Of a stretch of DNA of 64,000 nt, positions 39,610-53,089 are shown piece after piece. Location: the NCBI GenBank assembly GCA_964006375.1, contig OZ023270.1:57747288-57811287 (forward strand), read 5' to 3'. Below the pieces are notes generated by a model. It had not been told where the DNA came from. It did not search any database and saw only the letters and a list, made by a program, of their open reading frames with translations. The DNA comes from Tillus elongatus (Eukaryota; Arthropoda; Insecta; Coleoptera; Cleridae). Made by a program: the position numbers and the translations under genes. Within the stretch, counting starts at the first letter, position 1; each line of letters opens with the position of its first letter.

Positions 39610-40726
39610 TGGTAGACTGAAGATCAACCCAGGCTTCAGGGGCCACTGCAAAATTCAGGAGATCGTGAAGGAGCCCATGCTTGAAATGAGGTCAGACTTC
39701 GCGAGCCCGCGAATGTGCAGGGAAAACAACTTTACAGTGGAAATCCCTGATCGCGAGGCATGGCGGGAGGAGACGCCGGGCATACCACGGGACGCGCTCG
39801 TCTGGTTCACGGACGGATCTGGCGTGGAGCGTGGGACGGGGGCAGGTGTTTACTCGGAAGGACCGAGGGTAAGTCATAGTATTTCCCTCGGAGCCCATGC
39901 AACGGTGTTTCAGGCCGAGATGTACGCCATCCTGCACTGTGTGCGGGAGAACAAGAGGAGGGGCTACACCAACAAGCGGATCCTCATAGCCACAGACAGC
40001 CAGGCAGCCCTTAAGGCACTAAGTAGCCCACGGGTAAATTCCTGGCTGGTGAGTGAGTGCCGAGACGAGACGAGCGACCTGGCTGGGCAGAATGAGATGA
40101 CCCTCATCTGGGTGCCGGGTCACTCGGGGGTCAAAGGCAATGAAGAAGCTGACAGTCTCGCGAAGAGAGGGTCAGCAGAACCATTTATGGGACCAGAACC
40201 GGCTCTGGGCATGTCAAAGAGCACTGCCAGGGGAGCCATTAAGTCCTGGGTCAGAAACCAACACAAGGTGTACTGGGCGGACTGTCCAGGGCTCAGACAT
40301 GGGAAGTCAATAATTGACGGACTCAGTTCAAAGAGAGCTGTGGAGCTGCTAAACCTTAGCAGAGGACAGCTCAGAAACACAACAGGTCTCTTGACGGGAC
40401 ACATGGCCGTCAAGAAACACCTGCATAAAATGGGGCGGTTCGAAGGGGACCTCGCATGCAGACTCTGCGGCGAGGGGGAGGAATCAGCCCAGCACATCTT
40501 GTGTGAGTGTATAGCTCTGGACCGGAAAAGACAACTGATCTACGGTCACTCTAGACCGGAGACAGAGCAATATAAAACTTCACCCTACCAATCGCTGTGC
40601 AGACTAGTTCAAGGCACAGTGATTTTGGAATGGGTGGAGTAAGACTAAGGGTATGCACAATCAACCAAGGGTTGCGGTGCTATCGGGGCGGCAAGGCCGC
40701 GGACGAGCCCTGAGGGAACAAAAAAA
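39610..40726 (+). mobile_element. RNase H LINE insertion, copy 2, intact frame
   Basis: The body starts TGGTAGACTGAAGATC, the same base as copy 1, and ends GAGGGAACAAAAAAAA with an oligo-A tail. The open frame runs from the flank through 40642. RNase H catalytic residues are all present: D in WFTDGSG, E in FQAEMYAI, D in IATDSQAAL and D in GNEEADSLAK, with PGHSG before it. The C-terminal zinc-like C-x2-C-x8-H-x4-C reads CRLCGEGEESAQHILCEC. RT and endonuclease are absent. The 14-bp target duplication and A-tail show target-primed reverse transcription. Recent, judging by its intact frame. Confidence 0.92.
39682..40642 (+). CDS. RNase H + zinc-knuckle C-terminal part of a non-LTR ORF2
   Basis: The open frame without stops spans the whole element. 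The first in-element ATG is at 39678-39688 (PMLEM); the upstream ATG at 39587 lies in the flanking repeat. The product would degrade RNA in RNA-DNA hybrids if expressed, but a stand-alone RNase H without RT would not be an autonomous retroelement. The C-terminal Cys/His cluster is typical of R1/Jockey-like ORF2 ends and is thought to help nucleic-acid binding. Whether it is translated is unknown; it may be an open fossil. Confidence 0.6.
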
Positions 40727-40740
40727 AAGGTCTTCTACAA
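40727..40740 (+). repeat. Target-site duplication, right (RNase H LINE)
   Basis: AAGGTCTTCTACAA, identical to 39596-39609. The left AA merges with the A-tail. Confidence 0.9.
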
Positions 40741-40929
40741 GGAAATATATCCACCTAATTTCATTAAAATACCTTTGTCATTTTCGGAGAAAAAGATTTT
40801 TTTTGAAACAAAACTCAACATTTTCCGTCAAAACGTTATCCGATTTTCCTGAGTAACAAACTCATCCAAGCCATTAATCAAAGAAAGGCACTTGCCGAGT
40901 TTCATCGAAATCAGTTGCTCATTTTTTGA

Positions 40930-40945
40930 GTTATCGGTTGGATTC

Positions 40946-41013
<68 letters not shown>

Positions 41014-41190
41014 ATATGAAAATTGAAACTGACCCCGGATATGGGTTCTAAGGGTCCTAGTTCGCGCTCATTTGAAATTTTTTTTTTTTTTATGGGTTCT
41101 AAGGGTCCTAGTTCGCGCTCATTTGAAATTTTTTTTGTAAAGTCTCTCCATTGATACCTCTTCATTAGTGAATTTTTTAAAATAAAAAGT
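40930..41190 (-). repeat. Hairpin-(TA)n repeat, reverse copy with internal duplication
   Basis: On the minus strand: fold-back AGTGACTTTTTATTTTAAAA near 41195, GAGGTATCAATGGAGAG, then TGAGCGCGAACTAGGACCCT twice (41100-41125 and 41045-41070), CCGGGGTCAG, (TA)n at 40948-41011, and ATAACTCAAAAAATGAGC on the left. A ~60-bp block before the (TA)n is duplicated. Confidence 0.8.
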
Positions 41191-41760
41191 CACTAAAAAT
41201 GAAGCGCTCGCCTATTTTTCCCCGCAGATGTATTATAAAGAAACCTACTTACTAAACTTAATAATTATTAACTACTTACCAAGTTTTCCTCTAGTTAGTT
41301 ATACGTTATAGTAGTTAAAAAGTCCCTTAAAAAGCTAACCTTTAACTGTAAATTTAAAATATCCACTGAATTAATCACAGTATCACAATTCACAATTATT
41401 TTGTCCACTTATTAAGCAACCCGAAGTAGTAACCATAATAATAATAATAATAATAATTGTCTTGTTAAAACATGTAAACAACAACGAAATGATCTAATTA
41501 CAAATCAATCCGACGCGAAGACGAAAATTACTACGTAGCAGGTACAACGCTCTGCCAAAAGTCCAGTACAAACTGGATGTGTGTAATTTTATAGCGCACA
41601 ACAGATTGCTTATTCGGTCGTTTTCGATGAAGATAATCAAGATTCGGCGATCATTTCGCACTGAAGTATCGCATTTCGTGAAAGCGCCGAAAAATACACA
41701 CCGCCGTCCGCCTGCTTTATATGAATATGGATGTATATAACGTCTGCAACGATTAACACT
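41191..41760. other. Unassigned, includes short (TAA)n at 41436-41457
   Basis: No clear family. The minus-strand open frame here is continuous with the Tc1-like frame on the right but has no transposase motifs, so it is probably unrelated sequence joined to it. Confidence 0.35.
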
Positions 41761-41929
41761 ACACTTATTCTGATTCTGTACTAATGGCTGCTGACTCTCT
41801 GCGATCCTCGATATACGAATTTTGTTTGTTGAATATAGGAGGTAAAAAAGTAAATAAAAATTTATAAAAATATAGCATAGCAAAAATATTGTTCTTTTCC
41901 ACGGCAGGCGGCTGTGCGCGTGCACGGGC

Positions 41930-42415
41930 GCACTTATTGAGGAGCCGTCCCTGCTTATGGCACCCCATACCATCACGCCGGGAAGGCCGTATGCTGTTCC
42001 ACAGTAGATTCTAAATTTCTGGGTTCTCCACGTAATCGTCTTACTTTTCTGCGTAAGAGCAAGACGATGTCGAGGTGTCAGTGGGAGACATAAGAATCGT
42101 CTGTACGAAGGAAGCCCAAAAGCGCGTATTTTACGATATATCGTTGCCATAGATACTCTTTGTTGTAAAACTCCCAATCAAGCACTTTCAATCGACCGTG
42201 TTGTAAAAGCTCTGTCTTGTCAAGGCGCAATCCTCAAATGACAATCTTCCCGTGCTAAAGTTGCTCAAGATCATCCGAATCCATGACGACGTTTCTGGAT
42301 TCCTTCGTCGGACCACCTGGACCAACACTGTTGACGCACTGCCTCCTATGCCGTAGGAAATTTGTCTGATCGAAAAACCGGCTTCCCGGAAACCAGCAAT
42401 GCGCCCCCTTTCCAA
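41930..42415 (-). pseudogene. Tc1-like transposase N-terminal part
   Basis: Read leftwards from 42415: MERGRIAGFREAGFSIRQIS, YGIGGSASTVLVQVVRRR (first HTH), then after a frame change QQRVSMATIYRKIRAFGLPS, CLPLTPRHRLALTQK (second HTH and linker), a degraded first D region, and PGVMVWGAISRDGSS. These match the bipartite DNA-binding domain and the GVMVWGAIS block of Tc1-like transposases. The remaining catalytic half is replaced by unrelated sequence at ~41940. Inactive. Confidence 0.8.
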
Positions 42416-43061
42416 TTCACTTGAATATGATTGTAATTGTTCCCTAAAGGTAAAAAATGAACGACATTGACGGCTGAGGTTGAAACGTAAGGCTTTCTGA
42501 AAACTACTTCTTGCGACTTTCTCTATACAAAACCTGTATTTGTTTCAGCTTTTTTGCCTAAAAGTTGCCAATTTTGACGGTGTAAATAGTGATTACCTAG
42601 CTCATTCTATTTTATAACAACATATTATAATTTTATCTAACATAATCGTTATAAACATCTGAATAATATTATCAAAGTATTATTTCCACGTCGGTATTTG
42701 TTAACTCAAATTGCAAGGATTTTTTTCCTGTAAACTCTAGCCAGCCAAATTGTTTATTTAACTACTGACGTAAAATACTGATAGTTTAGGAAATTAATGT
42801 TAAAACAAGACTGCGTTTCAATCTGTTGAAAAAATTAAAGGATTTTCAGACCTGCTTATTACCCAATAAAGGTTTTACAAACTAGGTTATATGATTGCCG
42901 GTATCTAACAAGGAACAGTTACCTAAAGTATTGATATTAAAAATATCCGAATAGATCTTTCTTCGTCGTGTACAGAATCTTAAAACATAAACGAGCGGAG
43001 AAACCAAATATAGAAACTTCGCAGAAATAATTCAGTATTAGTTTTCTAAACGATTTTTTCT
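42416..43061. other. AT-rich gap, nothing recognised
   Basis: No feature found on either strand. Confidence 0.4.
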
Positions 43062-43184
43062 TTTTAGTGAATTTTCATTAAGAAAATTCACTAATAGAGA
43101 GGAATCTATGGTGAGACTTTCGCAAATTTTCTTCAAATGAGCACGAATTAGGGCCTCTGGAACTCATTTACATGGTCAGTAAAA

Positions 43185-43272
<88 letters not shown>

Positions 43273-43560
43273 AACCCCAACCGTTAACTCAAAAAATACT
43301 TCACTGATTTGGACCAAATTTGGGAATTACCCTTATTTTGCTAATGGCTTGGATGAGTTCGTTCATCAAATCTTAACTGCCAATTTTTCTTAATGAAAAA
43401 ATAAAAAGTATTTTTTTAAAACGCAATATTTACCAAATTTTCTAAGGGATTGATACAAAAATTTAAAGCTTAAAAGAACATAGACAGACGTGGTGGTGTG
43501 CCAATTTTCAAGTCGTTTGATCAAAGGAAAATAAAGTTATTCGAAATTAATAAAAAAATA
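43062..43560 (+). repeat. Hairpin-(TA)n repeat, diverged full copy
   Basis: Fold-back AGTGAATTTTCATTAAGAAA/ATTCACTAA, TTCAAATGAGCACGAATTAG, (TA)n at 43187-43270, then CCGTTAACTCAAAAAATACT and TTGGATGAGTTCGTTCATC. More diverged than the other long copies, so probably older or a subfamily. Confidence 0.75.
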
Positions 43561-43734
43561 ATCCTCGACATCACTTCAGATTCTCTAATCCAATGCATAC
43601 AATGTTGGACAAAGACAGATGACGTTATCTGTACTTCTATGCTATTTAAATAAATTGTAGATCAAAATCTAAACAATGGAAGTCATTGAAAAAGCTAAGG
43701 CATTGTGAGATTCGACAAGGATGCCATCTCGGTG

Positions 43735-43860
43735 CAGGACCAGGTAGTATGTTGTCACGACAGCTCTAGTTTACACAAAATTTTATAGATAGCGCTGTGT
43801 AACTAACAATTTTGTAAATTGTCAGCCTTGGCTAATACCGACACAAAGTTTGCGTCCAAA
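43735..43860 (+). repeat. Dispersed repeat, partner of 32430-32575
   Basis: Shares GTATGTTGTCACG, GCTCTA, ACTAACAATTTT, AATTGTCAGCCTTGGC and GACACAAAG with the other copy. Confidence 0.6.
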
Positions 43861-43990
43861 AGTACTAAATATTAGCATGAGAATTTATACCAATAAATAA
43901 AAAATATAATGACAGTGATTCAATTTGTTTAAAAGCAATCTAGAACGATGTTTCATTATGTATAAATATGTTCACGGTATTTAAAATTAA

Positions 43991-43992
43991 AA

Positions 43993-44041
<49 letters not shown>
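43991..44041. repeat. (CT)n microsatellite
   Basis: About 25 uninterrupted CT units. Confidence 0.97.
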
Positions 44042-44043
<2 letters not shown>

Positions 44044-44829
44044 GTTTAATCTGACCGCACGTAGCTATTTGTCACACAGAAGCGTGTACGCTCGCGCTCT
44101 GCGCATCGCATAACCTGGAAATCGAGTCCCCTGGTGCTAATTGTCAATACTAGCGTTGTAAATATTCGGATGATACGGATTCATATAAAATAATGTTCGG
44201 AATGATCATCCGATTACGTTTTCACATTAAGAAGGGTATATTATATTTATATTTAGGGTGGTATGGGATGGAATCGTAGATGCCGTATAGTAATAAGAAA
44301 TAATAATAATAACGTACAGGTGCTAAATATAATTTTGTTTTATTATTATTGTCCAGGGAATACCAAGGTATTTTTACAAATATATAGGATAAGTTCGTGT
44401 TAAGTTTTTTTGTAATTGATAAAATATAATGGTGACCAATAACTAAACCAAAAAGATTCTGTGGTGTTTATTATGTCACTTTTATTAATAAAAATGTATC
44501 TTATAACTGCACCAGCAGAAAACATTTTTCTTAAATTCAACTTCTCGTTTCAACAAACCACTGTGTGATCTAATTGACACAATTAAAAATAGATAAGCAG
44601 GATATAACGGAATAGAATACATCGCATTTTAGGAATATAATTAAAAGTTCGATTACCGTTATACAATATTGCGGGTACGGGGTACGTAGAGGTTAAGCAG
44701 GTTTAGATTAAGATTTGTTATTACGAATTAGGAATTAGGAATACGAACACCGAATCCGTTTTATTCTCTTGCTGCTCTTATTGGCTGGCTGACCCTGCAG
44801 TATACGTCATTCAGCTCATAGAGTTTTAT
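44042..44829. other. Unassigned stretch
   Basis: No coding or RNA feature recognised. Confidence 0.35.
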
Positions 44830-44920
44830 ATCGTACACATACACTCTGTTTACTATATACGATTCCATATTACGTATCATAAAGATTTTGTATCGTACAT
44901 GTACACTATATTTACTATAC
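44830..44920 (+). repeat. Short diverged tandem pair
   Basis: TATATCGTACACATACACTC / TGTATCGTACATGTACACTA, each followed by TTTACTATA, about 65 bases apart. Confidence 0.6.
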
Positions 44921-45659
44921 AGTGTGTCCCAAATTGGAAGGGAATGTATTGCTATCTCCGTTGTTATTAGAAATAGGGAGGCGGTTAAATCAGCAATGTT
45001 TTGTAGAATTTCATGCTCGTTCCAAACATGGCTTGTAATTTGCCCTGCCTCTTTTCGTTTTCAAGTTATTTTGAGAAAACCAAAATTTGTCGATTTCTTT
45101 TCTCTTCAATATCTAAGTAGGCGTTGATCTGACATGTATAAGACTTGCACATTATCAGGGCACTTTTTACAGAGTAATCTTTTTATGCTATTCTCAACTT
45201 TCGTTTGTCATTTGTTTTTGAGATACATGAATCAACGTTTTTTTTATTATGGCAGTCATATTGGATTGTTACTCATGTGATAGCCTGCGAAAAGAGCTTT
45301 CCAATGATGTACAACATGATTGAGAAATCTTGTAATTGCACTGACGATTTTGAGCAAAACCGTTTTGAGGATAGTAGGCTATGAAATCCAATACCAAAAA
45401 ACAAATGACAAAAAAAGTGTTCAAAAAGCCGAAGGCCATGGAGTCAAACAATAGGCTTCTACATTTAACTCAATTTTACGAAATGATTCACGATAAAAAA
45501 ATATTGTGATTTAATTTACAATACTTAATTAGATAATAATGCTAGGTAATATTATGTGAAACAGTTTAATAACGAAACCCGGTCATAACAAATAGAAACT
45601 TAAACTCCACAAAACAACAAATTAGAAACAGAACTCAACGAATAATAAAATATAAACTT
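44921..45659. other. Probable 3' flank of the mariner-like element
   Basis: It starts with ACAGTGTGTCCCAAATTGGA, the style of a mariner-like terminal repeat edge, and leads into the transposase remnant on the minus strand. No matching inverted copy was found to the right, so the other end is lost. Confidence 0.4.
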
Positions 45660-46085
45660 AAAAATACACTAAATAGAAAATTGTTCAATATGGCCACCGT
45701 TTTGTTGAATGCACTTTATACACCTTTTTGAAACATGCCTGCAAAGTCTGGTGACGGTGTTTTGGTTAATATGATTTATAGCTTCCATGATTCTGTTTCG
45801 TAATTCATTGATATTTTGTGGTGGGTCGAATTTATATACATCATTCTTCAGAGTACCCTAACAATAAAAATCCATGGCTGTTATATCAGGACTTCGAGCG
45901 CACCAATGAACCAGCCCTTTGTTACTAATGACACGATTATTAAAATTTTGGTACAAAAATTCTTTGCGATCCTAGCATTGTAAGCTGGACAATCGTCTTG
46001 TTGGTACCAAACATCGTCTAAATTATCATGAACTCTTCTAATTGTTGGTAAGGTATCATTTCTTAATAGATTAAAGCTATTTAAG
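45660..46085 (-). pseudogene. Mariner-like transposase C-terminal fragment
   Basis: Read leftwards from ~46075: LLRNDTLPTIRRVHDNLDDV, WYQQDDCPAYNARIAKNF (QQDGAPPH block, with GA changed to DC), then in shifted frames NRVISNKGLVHWCARSPDIT, LKNDVYKFDPPQNINELRNR, IMEAINHINQNTVTRLCRH and CIQQNGGHIEQ. This is the second half of a Tc1/mariner-superfamily catalytic domain. Two single-base frame changes break it, and the N-terminal half is absent. Confidence 0.8.
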
Positions 46086-46433
46086 TGCTGATTTAGATTG
46101 AAGTGTATATGATTTTAATTAAAATTATTGCAAACTACAGCTATCACCTACCAGGCTCATTTCTCCATCTTGACTCTTCTTATCGCTTCCCCGTCATGCG
46201 CCTTTTACGTAATATATCGTTTCAAGAGTAGACAATATATTAAGACAAAGTTACCAACAACGAAACACTTGTATGTCCTATTTAGAAAAATGCCAAATAT
46301 CTATGTACATTTAAATAAACAATAATATTTCAAATGCAGTATTGATTTTTCAAAACTAAAATTATGATGAAAATTTGTTTATAACCAAGCAGAACTGAAC
46401 CGCAAAAAATTAAAATGTTAATCGAAAATTTTT
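46086..46433. other. Unassigned gap
   Basis: A 65-codon frame at 46128-46325 has no recognisable features. Confidence 0.35.
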
Positions 46434-46860
<427 letters not shown>

Positions 46861-48039
46861 AAGCACTTAATTCAAAAAAATTGGGGCCAGGTCATTTTCA
46901 TGAAAATTCAAACAATAAAGAAAATGTTGAATTGTTAAGAAGGCCATGAAACTTCTCAATGGAAGCGGACCTGGTATAAGCTGTAGTTTTCACAGATTTA
47001 AATAGACTTTATCGAGTATTACATTCGTAATTTCGCCAGAGAAATTTTTTATACAGACATTTATTAAAAAGGAGATAAATGTCAGATGCATTTTATATCT
47101 ACATATTTGCACATTAAACTTTGCGCTCGGGAGATTATAATAATAAATCCCGATACTCTGTCTCATAAACCTGACACGATCATTAGATTTTCTTGCCTTA
47201 TACGATTGCCACCGTGAATATGAATGATTTAGGTAAATGAGGTTTTACGTCCCCATTGATAGAGAGAAATGCTGAAATTGTTCGAGTAATTTGACTCGAT
47301 TTCCCTGTTTTACATTTATAACGAATATGATGGCAAATCTCCTTATTCAGATTTATTCATAGTTATTTACACCTCAGTTAGTGAAAGGGTTATGTCACCC
47401 GTGCTTTCCACTTACTAAGCTTCCACTTTGCAAATTATAATTTTCCTATTAAACAAGGTTTAAGATTTAGGCTTGTATTTCTACTTAAGCTAACATATTT
47501 TTCCTCGTAATATAATGGAGCTCAAAAGCAATGTAACACTCTGCATACACAGGCTGGGCCCTTAGTGTGGGAAAGGCCCATATCTGCCTTATAAAAAATA
47601 TTTTGAAAATTATTTTATTGCGAAAGTTACGTAGTGTTAGGAAGCGCACAATCTAAAAATATTTTTACAAATACATGTTCTTCCATAAGCGAATTGCATT
47701 ACAAACTTATCTTTTTTAAATTGAACACCCTATACATTAATCGAGATTAATATTCTCCTTGCTTCGCACATTCTCCCAATAAGGAGTTTTATTACATTAT
47801 ACAGCATATTTCCAAAGATATTTCAATCACCCTGTATGATATAAGACAAATAAAATTCAACTTATAATCTCACTGAAATACTTTTTACCAGTAGTTTTTT
47901 GTCTTTCTATGTGGTTTCCTTATTCTAACTTCGCCAGCCATATACAGGGTGGCTTAGAACACCAACCGAACAGATTTTTTTTTCAAACGGGACACCTATA
48001 TTTTTCATCCATATCTGATAGCATGCTTACTCCTTTATT
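46861..48039. other. 1.2 kb region, nothing recognised
   Basis: AT-rich, no coding similarity. It contains ACAGGGTGGCTTAGAACACC at 47944 and AACACCCTATAC at 47725, small element-edge-like motifs that I could not assign. Confidence 0.35.
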
Positions 48040-48683
48040 AATTTCATTGAGCATTGTCTATACCTAATCCTACTAGTTTTTTAGGTATTTGCGTTGGCTT
48101 CAGAAAATATCCTGACACTAATTTATATTTTTTGAACTGTTTTGTCAAATTAAATGCTGGTCTTTTGAGCACTGATTCTTCATCAAGGTTACTAAAGTTT
48201 TGGAATATGAAAAAAGGGAATGAAAGAATGCAAGGTTTGTTAGAGTTAGATATACTATCATATAATAGGGTTCCAGGAGCTGGACGTGTGTTTGTTGGTT
48301 ATGAGAGCTGCTCTGTCTTTGACGTGGTAGAAATTTCGAGGTGTTACAAGTGCAGCCGTCTTGGACACATGTCTAGATTCTGTAGGGCCAGTAAATGTTG
48401 TCCTAGGTTTACGGGTGATCACGAGTTATTGGATTGTGCAGAGACTGCTGTTAAATGTATTAATTGTATTGAGTCCGGCGCTGTAAGCTCTGAGTGTGAC
48501 CACGCAGCATGGGATCCCAAATGCCCGGTATATTTTAGGGCCTGTAGAAGTTCAGAGCTGATCTTATGTCTTTGGCATAGCAACCATCTGTGGCTTCTTC
48601 TGCTCCTTCATCCCATTATCGGTCTCAGTCTAATGGTTTTATTTTATATTACCAAAATGCTCGCAGTGTTGTTAATAAATTGA
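48040..48683 (+). pseudogene. Jockey/I-type LINE ORF1 (gag-like), 5'-truncated
   Basis: The open frame (209 codons from the ATG at 48054) contains LLELDILSYNRVPGAGRVFV and then a zinc-knuckle set: CYKCSRLGHMSRFC (C-x2-C-x4-H-x4-C), CCPRFTGDHELLDC and CINCIESGAVSSECDH. This arrangement is typical of the nucleic-acid-binding ORF1 of Jockey/I-clade LINEs. The N-terminal part is missing, and the frame overruns into the start of ORF2 in another frame (last ~40 codons are hydrophobic read-through). Confidence 0.8.
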
Positions 48684-51270
48684 GAGATCTCTTTATAATC
48701 TATCGGCCTTCTCATTTTTCAACTTTATCGTACTGTATGAAACGTAGTTTAGGCATGACGTTCTTGATGGAGAAATGTTCTGTGACCGCTTCACGGTTTT
48801 TAAGGAGGACAGGGAGTTTGGTGTTGTCGGCATGTCAAGGGGCGAAAGAGTACTTCTTTCAGTTGATAGACAATATGATGGTATTAAGGTTTCTTTACCA
48901 GGAGATCTGCTATCACTTATACCTACTGTTGACATTTTGTGTGTTAGGGTTATCTGTAGCCATCGTCTTCTATATATTTTTATTATCTACATTCCCCCGG
49001 CACCTCCCTGGTATGTGTATGATTCACTTTTTGACTCATTGTCTTTGTAGTTTATATTTTTTCATAATATTCTGATTATCGGTGACTTTAACATATCTGG
49101 GTATGCGGATACACTGGAAGAGGGAGGGTCGGGATCCAATAGTGTCTTGACTGCTCTTGATGAATGCGTGTCACTCCTTGAGTTATCCCAGTCGAATATG
49201 ATACATAATGATTGCAATGGTATTCTTGATTTGGTGTTTAGTGGGCAAGATTGTGAAGTTTCTAGATAAGAAGGCTTCCTCCTTATTGCGAATGGTTATC
49301 ATACATCCCTAATCTATTCTCTATGACACGTTTGTTTCTTGTGTCCCAAAGTCCAATCCTAGATCTTTTAAGTACCCTCCTTGGTTTACTAGGGAGGTGG
49401 TGAAGTTGTGTAAGCTAAAAACTAAGAGTCGGTCGATATATAGACGTTCTGGGAAGTCAGCTGACTATGATGAATTTAGGAGGTTAAGGTCTGAGCCTAA
49501 GGATTTGTTGAATAGGGAATACAATAACTACCTCATGAGCTGTAAAAATTCAGTCTCTAATAACCCAAAGAAGTTCTGGTCACTTCTGAACTCCAAGAGA
49601 CAACATAATTCTCTTCCCAAAACAATGGAATATAATGGTCTCAACTTGCATCAGTCTGATGAGATTGCTAATAGTTTTGCTGATTTTTTCCAGTCTACAT
49701 ATGTATCTCGACAGCCCAGACCTGTGGTAAATACCACCTTGAAAAACGATGATTATACTACATTGCAAATAGTGAGTTTTCTTCTTTCAAAAGTTGAGGA
49801 GGTTCTTCGGTCGTTTAAACCCATCATTTATTTTAAAGAATTGTGCAGCCGTTTTCGCTTTTCCCTTACAGGTTATGTTTAATCTATGTTTAAAAAACTG
49901 TAAAATTCTAATAGTGTGGAAGATATCGAAATCTTCTCCAGTTTATAAGGCTGGTGATAAAAGACTTATCGATAGTTATATGCAGATATCGTTATCCTGT
50001 AACTTCCTTAAATCTTTGGAAATGTTATTATACAGGCATATATTCTTCCATATAAAGAGCTTCATCACTCCTTCTCAGCACGGCTTCATGCCAGGCAGAT
50101 CAGCAATTAGAAACTTAGTTTGCGCTACCCAATACATTGCGAAAGCTTTGGATAATCGTAATGAGGTCGATGTCATCTACCTTGATATATCAAAGACGTT
50201 TGACCGCATTGATTATGCTATTCTGTTACGTAAATTTGAAGCATTTGGCTTATATGAATCACTCCCAAAACTGATTGCGAATTACCTTATGGACAGGAAG
50301 CAATATGGGGTTGTGGATGGCTGCAGATCAAAATATATTTCAGCGACATCAGGGGTCCCTCAGGGGTCGATTTTGGGACCTTTGTTATTTAATCTTTTTA
50401 CTAACGATCTCGTTGGTGGTTTGAGGGTTGAATTTCTCCTGTATGCCGATGACATTAAAACTTTCTGTGAGGTGAGGTCGGTAGATGTATTCGACTTCAA
50501 TTAACATTAGAGGCAGTGGAGGGGTGGTACAATATAAATAATCTTTCTCTAAATATTGCTAAATGTAGTTGCCTTTCTTTTACTCTTAGGTTGGTGCCCA
50601 TACAATTTGATTATTGTCTTAATAATGTGTTTCTGGCTAGGCCGGTATCTCTCCGTGATCTGGGCGTAATATTTGATAGAAAATTGCCTTTCTTATATCA
50701 TATTGAGCCTGTTGTATCCAGTGCATTTAAATTAATGGGCTTTATTATTATAAATTGCCGCGAGTTTAGTAATACTGACAAATTTAAAATGCTTTTCTGT
50801 ACTTTTATCCGTAGTAGACTTGAATATGCTTCAGTTGTGTGGTTTCCGGGTTACCAGAACCATATTCTCCGGTTAGAAAATATCCAAAGACGCTTTCTAA
50901 ATTATCTTTACTCCCGACTCAATGGTGTATATCCCTGTGTGGGTTACCCTTCGGTGTATATGCAGCGGAACTTCTTACTACCAAGTCTAGAATCTAGAAG
51001 GGAACAATCTGCACTAATTTTTTACATGTTTTAGTAAGGGGCTCCTGTAACTGCTCTCGTATACTTGTTCAACTTAATTTTAATGTTCCGAGAATGTCTT
51101 CGAGAAATCCGTTCACCTTTTGGTTACCTACGCCGCGAACTAATCTTGTGAAATTCTCACCGCTTTGTAGATTGTGTTCTGTTGCCAACAGGCACGCGTC
51201 TTTCATTGATATCTTTGTGTCTGATCCAAGGTTGCTCAGAAGGTTCGCAGTCTCACAGTTATAGAGGACT
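48590..51270 (+). pseudogene. Jockey/I-type LINE ORF2 (endonuclease-RT), frameshifted
   Basis: Starts near 48590 with SNGFILYYQNARSVVNKLRD (endonuclease). The domain continues in changing frames: GEMFCDRFTVFKEDREFGVV, ILIIGDFNISGYA and GYHTSLI at 49290. A linker FWSLLNSKRQHNSLP follows, then RT from ~49890: SSPVYKAGDK, QHGFMPGRSAIRNLV, VIYLDISKTFDRIDY, SGVPQGSILGPLLFNLF and LLYADDIKTF (YADD intact). The thumb reads LRDLGVIFDRKLPFLYHIE; the C-terminal region SRLEYASVVWFPGYQ continues to ~51260. At least five frame breaks. One of the most complete LINEs in the window. Confidence 0.88.
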
Positions 51271-51540
51271 GATTTGAATTTCTAATTATTTTTACTCTTT
51301 ATTTATTATTGTAATTTTCAATTTTTTTTTGTTTTACATTTTTAGTTACATTCTGTTATCTAATTGTAAATTATGGTTTAAAATGCTTATTTTTAGTTTT
51401 AATTTTAATTTTAAACTTGTTTTTCGCTATTGCACATAAATGTTTTTTTGTTTCTGTCTTATTGTAAGGTTTACGTAGTTTTTTTTGTCGGTCATTTCTG
51501 TATTTCCTACCCAATCATTTGGCTTGTCTTGTTGGGTAGT

Positions 51541-51836
<296 letters not shown>

Positions 51837-51909
51837 ATCGTTCTAAATCTGATTGTCTTTCACAGTAGTGATATAGAACCACTTTAAATGCTATATTATA
51901 TAATATTTT

Positions 51910-52840
51910 TACACGTTTAGAGAAAAAAGCTTGTCGACACCTTGCTGGGCGTTTTGGAAAATATTGGTTTTAGAGGAAATGTATATAAATTATTGAAGAG
52001 ATAGATTTTGGGAAGAAGGCGATGTATGCGAATTGAAGATCACATAAGTAACTGTAAACAAGTGGAATTTGGGGTTTCACAAATCACGAAGATTGGACCA
52101 ATTTTGCTTAATATTTACGTAAGTGAGTTGTTTACACAATCGTCTCGAGGAAATGTCGTGAACTTTGCTGATGATACAATGATATTTTATAAGAAAGAAA
52201 CGTTGGAGCAGTTAAGACGGAGAGCCGAAAAGGACTTTAAAGAATTTTTAAATTGGTTTAACTGTGGCGGGCTAACCATAAATTTCAATAAGCAACGTTT
52301 GTACCTTTTAGTAGTTATGGTAATGGTTTGCCTGGATTCACAAGTCTCCGTGTAGTGGATGATGATGCGAAATTGATACAGATAGATATCGCCAAGAAAA
52401 AAAAGTATCTGTGAGTAACTATAGACTGTCATTCGAGATAGGATACACATATTATAAATAATCAAGTGTGTGAGAATTCGATTTCTGAGCAGTGGATTAA
52501 AAGAATCTTAGGAGTTATTTGATCTGTTTCATCTTAGAGTTCTGTATCAGTCTCTGGTCGAAACTCGCCTCATCTGCAGAAATGTTGCCCGGGGAGGAGC
52601 TGCAAGAACACATATAAACGACTTGAAGTAGCTTCAAAATGCATTCTGAAGATAATGGGAAACACGAATTATACTTACCCGAGCGATGATCTTTATGCAG
52701 AGATGCAAATCCCAGATCTGTATCAGATCCGTAGGTATCTGGCACTATAAAAATAGGGGAAGACTGGTAAACCCATGGCTATCAGATACGTTCCATTATT
52801 GGATGTGCCAATGTAATCTAAAAGTTCAATACATCACAAG
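51910..52840 (+). pseudogene. LINE RT fragment (CR1/L2-like), decayed
   Basis: LVDTLLGVLENIGFRGNVYK, then CKQVEFGVSQITKIGPILLN, IYVSELFTQSSRGNVVNFAD and DTMIFYKKETLEQLRRRAEK at 52008-52230 (motif C, FADD intact). FKEFLNWFNCGGLTINFNK follows, then after breaks KKKYL-VTIDCHSR, LRVLYQSLVETRL and TRAMIFMQRCKSQ. Motif A and everything upstream are missing. Not the same element as the Jockey-type copy on its left. Confidence 0.8.
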
Positions 52841-53089
52841 CTCGTCGTTGTCATGTTTAGGTATGCCCAAGACTTTTCAACTGTTTACAATTAAAAGTTA
52901 AATGGTTAGCTGTCTAAGGCTATTTCGCTTAACACCTGGATATTCGACTGGTTCCGTCAAAATTTCCACAAGTTTATACGTAAATAGTAGTGTGTTAATT
53001 CAAATTGACGGTAGGTGTCCTGGGTCCCATCGTAATAGAATCAAATTTGAGTCTCGGGAAGATTGCAACCACTTCAGGAATGTATCTAG
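52841..53089. other. Unassigned gap
   Basis: A 63-codon frame (52902-53093) shows no family features. Confidence 0.3.
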